From: Persicobacter psychrovividus
GTDB lineage: Bacteria; Bacteroidota; Bacteroidia; Cytophagales; Cyclobacteriaceae
DNA length: 64,000 bases
Assembly (NCBI RefSeq): GCF_036492425.1
Contig: NZ_AP025296.1
Location: 62,001-126,000 of the forward strand
Reading direction: 5' to 3'
The notes below the pieces were generated by a model. That model had not been told where the DNA came from, made no database searches, and saw only the letters and a list, made by a program, of their open reading frames with translations. A program made the translations under genes and the position numbers. Positions 57,801-64,000 of this stretch are shown here, one piece after another (the stretch's first letter is position 1; each line of letters begins with the position of its first letter).

Positions 57801-60800
57801 GGGACTTGGTCACTTTTACGGCAAACGTAACGATTCCAAGTGCTGACGATTATATCTTTTACGTTTCAACGGAAAATCTACTTGAACATACGGGCTATTA
57901 CGATCCGCTGATCAAGGCCAAAATAACCATTCCTGCAGGGGAAGAGACCGTTTCGTTCACGGTACAGACCTACCAAAACTACAAGGTGGACGGTGCCCGA
58001 AAAATAAAGGTGACTGCATCATCAGATGGTCGACAGCCTGCCAACCTGAAATTTGCAAATGATGATTTCTATTTCACCATTTTGGATGATGACGTTACAC
58101 CGTTGGCAAAAAATGACCAGTTTGAGTTCTCGGAATCTGATGTGGGAACGGTCTATTCAGGCAATGTGTCGCTCAATGACGAAGGGGTAAGTAATGAGCC
58201 TCAGTTTATTTTGGAGGAAACAGATATTACAGCAAATGAAGGTGTTTTCTCCTTTAATGATGATGGTACCTTTACTTTTAAACCTGAAAAAGACTACTAT
58301 GGCGAATTGTACTTTTATTATACCCTGAAAACCAAAGTGGGGGAATCAAAAGCGCGCGCCAATATAAAAATCACAAATGTAAATGATTTTCCCGTGGCCA
58401 GTGGAGAAGATCTTCAACTGGATGAAGGGACATCGGTAACACGTGCATTTATCGTGTCGGGAATTGGTGATGGGGGTATTGCCTACAGGGTTGTGAGCGC
58501 ACCCACCAAGGGTATGGTAACGATCGATCAAGCCAATGGCACCTATACTTATCAATCCACTCAGCCACATTATGGGCAAGACAGTTTTACTTTTGAGGTC
58601 AGTGATGTTGATGGCGATAAGGCGGAAGCTAAAATAAATATTGAAATTGATTATATTAATCACTCGGCACCGCAGGCTAAAGATGATCACTTTACAACGG
58701 ATGATCTGAGTGTGATTGCGCTTGATGTGCTGGGCAATGATACCGATGCCGATGGTGATCACCTGAAGGTACCTGCTTCAAAAGTTATTTTTGTCTTTTC
58801 TGATTATCAGGGCAAGGGGAGCGTGGTGTTCGATCAAACGAAGCAACAGGTGGTGTTCACGCCTGAATTGTATCAGCACGAAACGGTTTCTTTCAAATAT
58901 AAATTTTATGATCAACCCGATTATAAAGGCCAGAATTTTGTCTCTAATGAAGGGACGGTTACCATTGAAGTGAAAGCGGATAACCGTCCGCCTGTGGCCA
59001 ATTGTGTTGGCGCATTGACGGTCAAACTTGATGCCTCAGGCAACGCCACATTAACCGCTGGCGAGGTGAATAATGCCAGTACTGATGTCGATGGCGATGA
59101 CCTGAGCTTCGCATTAAGTCAGTCCTCTTTTTCATGTGCTGACATTGGACCCAATGAGGTTACACTGACCGTAACGGATGCCAAAGGCGCCACCGATCAG
59201 TGTATGGTATTGGTTGAGGTGAAAGATGAGCAATTGCCTTCGATCGATAATTTACCTGCAGATATGACGGTTGCTGCCGATGCGGGCAACTGTAATGCGG
59301 TGGTCAATTGGACGAAAATTATCGCCAGTGATAATTGTGGAATTTCGAACCTTGAAGTCGTACCTAACAGCGGGAGTGCTTTTGAGTTGGGCACAACCGA
59401 AGTAACCGTAACCGCAACAGACCTGTCGGGCAACACGATCAGCGAAAGCTTCACGGTAACGGTTGAAGACAAAGAAAAACCGACGATTATTAATTTACCT
59501 ACGGACATTGTTTTGTCCGCCTCTTCGACTTGCGATGCGCAGGCTACATGGACATTGCCAACGGCATCGGACAATTGTTCTTCGGGTGCAGAATTGACAT
59601 TAACTTCGACGCATAATTCAGGCGATGTATTTGGTTTGGGCGTAACGGAGGTTGTTTATACGGCGACGGATAAATCAGGTAACACGATCAGTGACAGCTT
59701 TACGGTAACGGTTGAAGACAACGAAAAACCTGTGATTGTTGATTTGCCTTCGGACATTGTATTGTCCGCTTCCTCGACTTGCGATGCGCAGGCTACATGG
59801 ACATTGCCAACGGCGACAGACAATTGTTCTTCGGGTGCAGAATTGACTTTGACTTCGACGCACGATTCAGGCGATGTATTTGACTTGGGCGTAACGGAGG
59901 TTGTTTACACCGCGACGGACAAATCGGGTAACACGATCAGCGAAAGCTTCACGGTAACGGTAGAGGACAATGAAAAACCTGTGATTATTAATTTACCTTC
60001 GGACATTGTATTGTCCGCTTCATCGACTTGTGATGCGACAGCAACTTGGACTTTGCCAACGGCGACAGACAATTGTTCTTCAGGTGCTGAATTGACTTTG
60101 ACTTCGACGCACGATTCAGGTGATGTATTTGACTTGGGCGTAACGGAGGTTGTTTACACGGCGACGGACAACTCGGGTAACACGATCAGCGAAAGCTTCA
60201 CAGTAACGGTTGAAGACAAAGAGAATCCAGTCATTATTAATTTGCCTTCGGACATCGTTTTGTCCGCTTCCTCGACTTGCGATGCGCAGGCTACATGGAC
60301 TTTGCCAACGGCGACAGACAACTGTTCCTCGGGTGATGATTTGACTTTGACTTCGACGCACGATTCAGGCGATGTATTTGGTTTGGGCGTAACGGAGGTT
60401 GTTTACACGGCGACGGATAAATCGGGTAACACGATCAGTGAAAGCTTTACGGTAACGGTTGAAGACAACGAAAAACCTGTGATTGTTGATTTGCCTTCGG
60501 ACATTGTATTGTCCGCTTCATCGACTTGCGATGCGCAGGCTACATGGACTTTGCCGACGGCATCGGATAACTGTTCTTCGGGTGCTGATTTGACCTTAAC
60601 CTCGACGCACAATTCAGGTGATGTATTTGGTTTGGGTGTAACGGAAGTTGTTTACACGGCGACGGACAAATCGGGTAATACGATCAGCGAAAGCTTCACG
60701 GTAACGGTTGAGGACACAGAAAAACCGACGATTATTAATTTACCTACGGACATTGTTTTGTCCGCTTCATCGACTTGCGATGCGACAGCAACTTGGACAT

Positions 60801-63800
60801 TGCCAACGGCATCGGACAATTGTTCTTCAGGTGCTGAATTGACCTTAACTTCGACGCACGATTCAGGCGATGTATTTGACTTGGGTGTAACGGAGGTGAT
60901 TTACACGGCGACGGACAAATCGGGTAATACGATCAGCGAAAGCTTCACGGTAACGGTTGAAGACAATGAAAATCCAGTGATTACTGACTTACCTTCGGAT
61001 ATTGTTTTGTCCGCTTCATCGACTTGCGATGCATCGGCAACTTGGACTTTGCCAACGGCATCGGACAACTGTTCTTCAGGTGATGATTTGACATTAACTT
61101 CGACGCATAATTCAGGTGATGTATTTGATTTGGGCGTAACGGAGGTTGTTTATACGGCGACGGATAAGTCGGGTAACACGATCAGTGAAAGCTTCACGGT
61201 AACAGTTGAAGACAAAGAAAATCCAGTCATTACTAACTTACCTTCTGACATTGTATTGTCCGCTTCATCGACTTGCGATGCGACAGCAACTTGGACATTG
61301 CCAACGGCATCGGACAACTGTTCTTCAGGCGCAGAATTGACCTTAACCTCGACGCACAATTCAGGTGATGTATTTGGTTTGGGCGTAACGGAAGTTGTTT
61401 ACACTGCGACGGACAAATCGGGAAACACCATCAGCGAAAGCTTTACGGTAACGGTTGAAGACAAAGAAAATCCAGTCATTATTAATTTACCTTCGGACAT
61501 TGTATTGTCCACTTCATCGACTTGTGATGCGCAGGCTACATGGACTTTGCCAACGGCATCGGACAACTGTTCTTCAGGTGCTGATTTGACCTTGACCTCG
61601 ACGCATAATTCAGGCGATGTATTTGATTTGGGCGTAACGGAAGTTGTTTACACGGCGACGGACAAATCGGGTAACACGATCAGCGACAGCTTTACGGTAA
61701 CGGTTGAAGACAACGAAAAACCTGTGATTGTTGATTTGCCTTCGGACATTGTTTTGTCTGCCTCTTCATCATGTGATGCGACAGCAACTTGGACATTGCC
61801 AACGGCGACAGACAATTGTTCTTCGGGCGCAGAATTGACTTTGAGTTCGACGCACAATTCAGGAGATGTATTTGGCTTGGGCGTAACGGAGGTTGTTTAC
61901 ACTGCGACGGATAAATCGGGTAACACCATCAGCGAAAGCTTCACGGTAACGGTTGAAGACAAAGAAAAACCTGTGATTGTTGATTTGCCTTCTGACATTG
62001 TTTTGTCAGCTTCATCGACTTGTGATGCGCAGGCTACATGGACTTTGCCAACGGCATCGGACAACTGTTCTTCAGGCGCCGATTTGACTTTGACTTCGTC
62101 GCATAATTCAGGAGATGTATTTGGTTTGGGCGTAACGGAAGTTGTTTACACCGCGACGGATAAATCGGGTAACACGATCAGCGAAAGCTTCACGGTAACG
62201 GTTGAGGACAAAGAGAATCCAGTCATTACTAACTTACCTTCGGATATTGTTTTGTCAGCTTCATCGACTTGCGATGCATCGGCAACTTGGACATTGCCAT
62301 CGGCATCGGACAACTGTTCCTCGGGTGCTGATTTGACCGTCACTTCGACGCACGATTCAGGCGATGTATTTGGTTTGGGCGTAACGGAAGTTGTTTACAC
62401 GGCGACGGACAACTCGGGTAACACGATCAGCGAAAGCTTCACGGTAACGGTTGAGGACAATGAAAAACCTGTGATTGTTAATTTGCCTTCAGACATTGTA
62501 TTGTCCGCTTCCTCGACTTGCGATGCGCAGGCTACATGGACATTGCCAACGGCATCGGACAATTGTTCCTCGGGCGCAGAATTGACCTTGACCTCGACGC
62601 ACGATTCAGGTGATGTATTTGGTTTGGGCGTAACGGAAGTTGTTTACACTGCGACGGACAACTCGGGTAACACGATCAGCGAAAGCTTTACAGTAACGGT
62701 AGAGGATAAAGAAAATCCAGTCATTATTAATTTACCTACGGACATCGTTTTGTCCGCTTCATCAACTTGCGATGCGGCAGCAACTTGGACATTGCCAACG
62801 GCATCGGACAACTGTTCCTCGGGCGCAGAATTGACATTAACTTCGACGCACAATTCAGGCGATGTATTTGGTTTAGGCGTAACGGAAGTTGTTTACACTG
62901 CGACGGATAAATCGGGTAACACGATCAGCGACAGCTTTACGGTAACGGTTGAAGACAACGAGAATCCAGTCATTATTAATTTACCTTCGGACATTGTTTT
63001 GTCCGCTTCTTCATCTTGCGATGCGCAGGCTACATGGACATTGCCAACGGCATCGGACAACTGTTCTTCAGGCGCAGAATTGACTTTGACTTCGACGCAC
63101 AATTCAGGTGATGTATTTGGCTTGGGCGTAACGGAGGTTGTTTATACGGCGACGGACAAATCGGGAAACACCATCAGCGAAAGCTTTACGGTAACGGTTG
63201 AGGACAATGAAAAACCTGTGATTGTTAATTTACCTTCGGATATTGTATTGTCCGCTTCATCGACTTGCGATGCGACAGCAACTTGGACATTGCCAACGGC
63301 ATCGGACAACTGTTCTTCAGGTGCTGAATTGACCTTAACTTCGACGCACAATTCAGGTGATGTATTTGGTTTGGGCGTAACGGAAGTTGTTTACACGGCG
63401 ACGGACAACTCGGGTAACACGATCAGCGACAGCTTCACGGTAACGGTAGAGGACAAAGAAAACCCAACGATTGTTAATTTACCCTCGGATATTGTTGTAG
63501 CGACAACGGCAGGAAGTTGTGTGGCTGAAGTTACTTGGACACCAATTACAGGTACCGACAATTGTACATTTGACCGTATTGAATTGAGCCATCCTTCGGG
63601 CAGCCAATTTGATGTCGGCGTGCATACGGTAACCGTTACGGCCTACGATATTGCAGGAAATACAGCGGAAGCCTCCTTTATGGTGACGGTAAACCCCGGC
63701 GACGAATTGGAGATTGTTTGTGCAGATGATATAAGTCTGATGCCTGATGCAGGAGCAGATTTTGCCACTTTACCTGTATTGGAAGCACCTGAAGTACAGG

Positions 63801-64000
63801 CGCCATGTGGCAAAACATTTACCCTCAGTTCGGATGCCCCGGCAACCTTACCTATTGGTCAGCATCATGTTATTTGGACAGCCACAGGTGAGGATGGAAA
63901 ATCAGTAACCTGTCGTCAGGGAATTACCGTGCAAAATCCTGCCGATCGGGGAATCATCAAATCATGCCCTGCAGAGGTAACGGCCTTTGCGGACGATGGC
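54818..64000 (+). CDS. giant cell-surface protein: IgGFc-binding-like, Calx-beta, cadherin-like and HYR repeats (5' part)
   Basis: 3061 codons are open to the right edge of the window, so the C-terminus is missing. A signal peptide (1-31, ending FAVAQ) is followed by an IgGFc-binding-like domain (about 35-560, YLPPFYYD) and an Ig-like segment (565-625). Four Calx-beta domains follow (about 625-735, 738-865, 866-985, 985-1093), then cadherin/VCBS-like domains (1095-1395). From about 1400 on come HYR domains: two divergent copies, 16 near-identical 83-residue repeats (1547-2874), then divergent copies again. The layout resembles SprB-type gliding or adhesion proteins exported by T9SS; that the missing end carries a type B sorting domain is a prediction. 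The start ATG at 54818 precedes the only signal peptide. Confidence 0.9.
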   Translation, partial: MRQHLPKHFFSPVLFFLFTLLFFTAEFAVAQESNVHYLPPFYYDLYKNGTSGGTYQHDVNEHFAILSTNESSEVTVELCYFSNGSEVPFKTYQVSKSKPVRIKLADYKSGTDTDGAGKEIFNTDNTDETNSLRDYILRRADGTEITVNKRINEFLLLTERNLSGTVLPAGGLTFKSSNPEQKFFVNITHLASPQAGILTSKGEFAKGTKFFTGHMVSNGDNRDSRRNHFLSFMALENGTQVDVKNQHGFQFFNPATKSYDLLVDGKETYILNKGESVILSYHFADGQRTGMAVNDVNGTLLETNGKPIVVNSGSWNGGGGSGYGHDIGIDQLVPIEYVGQEYIVARGPGESTRKEIEQLIVVATEANTSLKVNGSDYVLGGGLNAAGDYVIVTNDQYKVVDGQGYMYLEANHPVYVFQTVAGARDGSGQNTPGMFLVPRLNCNGAREVSVSYAKTLGTPKMQVIARTNELELVGDGGAVQSLTGGVEVQEKPGWYLHAINAQHDSYTVRSADNISPVNVVLTIVNNDIGAGGYYSGFGEVPVIGMTPELEQYGLCAGDAELQVSAPQDGWIFNWYKDGNLLADASGVDKSSYAVQDVGSYRVTAETGCGDETFPSDPIMIYPCLELSTASIEVDEGVGEIAVKVKKLQDFDEPVFFSLRQEDITTNQRDGFQDYKIQDPPNRIDPGEREVSVIIQVTDDVFDEYDEVFKLILYEPYNATMIADELETKVTIKDNDEPPFLKINATSILLKEGQDSDYTFTVSLSDGTSSFYGSEKEITFDYQFADGSAVAGEDYVASPNSGTIAFAAGEINKQITVSIINDAIDEHQENFTLTLSNAVNAKGFEGAGIEDEITATITIEDEDPMPVVKITADPVVEGKPVVLTAQLQQGEVNTVSGKDITFDYRTEDLTAEAGLDYTKVDGLTVSIPSGKSSVTFEIETLEDELFESEEFFKVQFYNFKDVADGNAGSTTALEASIIDASGDPVIAIADQQVTEGDLVTFTANVTIPSADDYIFYVSTENLLEHTGYYDPLIKAKITIPAGEETVSFTVQTYQNYKVDGARKIKVTASSDGRQPANLKFANDDFYFTILDDDVTPLAKNDQFEFSESDVGTVYSGNVSLNDEGVSNEPQFILEETDITANEGVFSFNDDGTFTFKPEKDYYGELYFYYTLKTKVGESKARANIKITNVNDFPVASGEDLQLDEGTSVTRAFIVSGIGDGGIAYRVVSAPTKGMVTIDQANGTYTYQSTQPHYGQDSFTFEVSDVDGDKAEAKINIEIDYINHSAPQAKDDHFTTDDLSVIALDVLGNDTDADGDHLKVPASKVIFVFSDYQGKGSVVFDQTKQQVVFTPELYQHETVSFKYKFYDQPDYKGQNFVSNEGTVTIEVKADNRPPVANCVGALTVKLDASGNATLTAGEVNNASTDVDGDDLSFALSQSSFSCADIGPNEVTLTVTDAKGATDQCMVLVEVKDEQLPSIDNLPADMTVAADAGNCNAVVNWTKIIASDNCGISNLEVVPNSGSAFELGTTEVTVTATDLSGNTISESFTVTVEDKEKPTIINLPTDIVLSASSTCDAQATWTLPTASDNCSSGAELTLTSTHNSGDVFGLGVTEVVYTATDKSGNTISDSFTVTVEDNEKPVIVDLPSDIVLSASSTCDAQATWTLPTATDNCSSGAELTLTSTHDSGDVFDLGVTEVVYTATDKSGNTISESFTVTVEDNEKPVIINLPSDIVLSASSTCDATATWTLPTATDNCSSGAELTLTSTHDSGDVFDLGVTEVVYTATDNSGNTISESFTVTVEDKENPVIINLPSDIVLSASSTCDAQATWTLPTATDNCSSGDDLTLTSTHDSGDVFGLGVTEVVYTATDKSGNTISESFTVTVEDNEKPVIVDLPSDIVLSASSTCDAQATWTLPTASDNCSSGADLTLTSTHNSGDVFGLGVTEVVYTATDKSGNTISESFTVTVEDTEKPTIINLPTDIVLSASSTCDATATWTLPTASDNCSSGAELTLTSTHDSGDVFDLGVTEVIYTATDKSGNTISESFTVTVEDNENPVITDLPSDIVLSASSTCDASATWTLPTASDNCSSGDDLTLTSTHNSGDVFDLGVTEVVYTATDKSGNTISESFTVTVEDKENPVITNLPSDIVLSASSTCDATATWTLPTASDNCSSGAELTLTSTHNSGDVFGLGVTEVVYTATDKSGNTISESFTVTVEDKENPVIINLPSDIVLSTSSTCDAQATWTLPTASDNCSSGADLTLTSTHNSGDVFDLGVTEVVYTATDKSGNTISDSFTVTVEDNEKPVIVDLPSDIVLSASSSCDATATWTLPTATDNCSSGAELTLSSTHNSGDVFGLGVTEVVYTATDKSGNTISESFTVTVEDKEKPVIVDLPSDIVLSASSTCDAQATWTLPTASDNCSSGADLTLTSSHNSGDVFGLGVTEVVYTATDKSGNTISESFTVTVEDKENPVITNLPSDIVLSASSTCDASATWTLPSASDNCSSGADLTVTSTHDSGDVFGLGVTEVVYTATDNSGNTISESFTVTVEDNEKPVIVNLPSDIVLSASSTCDAQATWTLPTASDNCSSGAELTLTSTHDSGDVFGLGVTEVVYTATDNSGNTISESFTVTVEDKENPVIINLPTDIVLSASSTCDAAATWTLPTASDNCSSGAELTLTSTHNSGDVFGLGVTEVVYTATDKSGNTISDSFTVTVEDNENPVIINLPSDIVLSASSSCDAQATWTLPTASDNCSSGAELTLTSTHNSGDVFGLGVTEVVYTATDKSGNTISESFTVTVEDNEKPVIVNLPSDIVLSASSTCDATATWTLPTASDNCSSGAELTLTSTHNSGDVFGLGVTEVVYTATDNSGNTISDSFTVTVEDKENPTIVNLPSDIVVATTAGSCVAEVTWTPITGTDNCTFDRIELSHPSGSQFDVGVHTVTVTAYDIAGNTAEASFMVTVNPGDELEIVCADDISLMPDAGADFATLPVLEAPEVQAPCGKTFTLSSDAPATLPIGQHHVIWTATGEDGKSVTCRQGITVQNPADRGIIKSCPAEVTAFADDG
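59456..63439 (+). repeat. sixteen 249-bp tandem HYR repeats
   Basis: Sixteen repeats start every 249 bp from 59456 to 63191 with no insertion or deletion, each encoding 83 residues that begin VTVED and contain DNCSSG and SGNTIS. They are near-identical at DNA level. Variation is confined to a few positions (e.g. NEKP/KENP, DAQAT/DATAT, HNSG/HDSG, DKSG/DNSG). A degenerate 17th copy begins at 63440. Confidence 0.97.

Noticed and set aside
59197-63351. Series of roughly 65-125-codon minus-strand frames at regular 249-bp spacing
   Set aside because: They are the antisense shadow of the HYR repeats; similar sequence at a fixed period reflects the repeats and not a gene family.

Overview
The window looks like part of a large secondary replicon (megaplasmid or chromid) of a Bacteroidota, most likely a marine or environmental Cytophagales. 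The case rests on three things. Several secreted proteins end in type IX secretion (T9SS) sorting domains. The gene families are typical of the phylum: a TPR/HTH regulator with a periplasmic sensor part, a DUF1566 lipoprotein, SulP plus MBL-rhodanese, and HYR/Calx-beta surface proteins. And a Rep_3-type initiator with iterons sits beside parAB. The genus cannot be fixed from sequence alone; multi-replicon genera such as Persicobacter are only a guess. I see no tRNA, rRNA, CRISPR array or intact insertion sequence.

Layout. 1-7 kb: 5' part of a minus-strand subtilase with a tiny upstream gene, a TPR/HTH regulator, a HAD-fold lipoprotein and three small unknown genes. 7.4-17.2 kb: a tightly packed seven-gene chemotaxis-type operon on the minus strand, transcribed MCP, cheW, cheY, cheA, CheC-REC-SpoIIE phosphatase, cheB, cheR. 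The receptor is soluble and carries five PAS domains. 18-24.8 kb: a 26-residue-repeat secreted protein, an SH3-like membrane protein, a T9SS-exported 1170-residue protein and an SPFH/prohibitin-like protein. 25.4-28.6 kb: SulP transporter plus MBL-rhodanese sulfur pair. 29.1-35.4 kb: a 2088-residue exported carbohydrate-active multidomain protein.

35.4-40.5 kb is the replication/partition module: five dyad sites (candidate centromere), parB, parA, an iteron array, two further repeat families and a 526-residue initiator. Origin-type repeats also lie inside the parB coding sequence, including one exact 19-bp copy of a repeat found in front of rep. 40.9-43 kb: DUF1566 lipoprotein and an unknown protein. 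43.5-49.1 kb: an M20 peptidase, two outer-membrane transporter-like genes and an AraC regulator. The peptidase and transporter promoters share a 76-bp conserved block with 21-bp-spaced direct repeats, which suggests one small regulon. 49.2-54.1 kb: GH10 xylanase, then aldehyde dehydrogenase divergent from an AraC-type activator. 54.8 kb to the end: the 5' 9.2 kb of a giant surface protein with IgGFc-binding-like, Calx-beta and cadherin-like parts and 16 HYR-type repeats of exactly 249 bp.

Taken together the window combines replicon maintenance, polysaccharide use (GH10, GH74-like/CBM protein), surface adhesion (giant HYR protein) and a non-canonical chemosensory pathway whose output may be a PP2C phosphatase. 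No flagellar genes are visible here.
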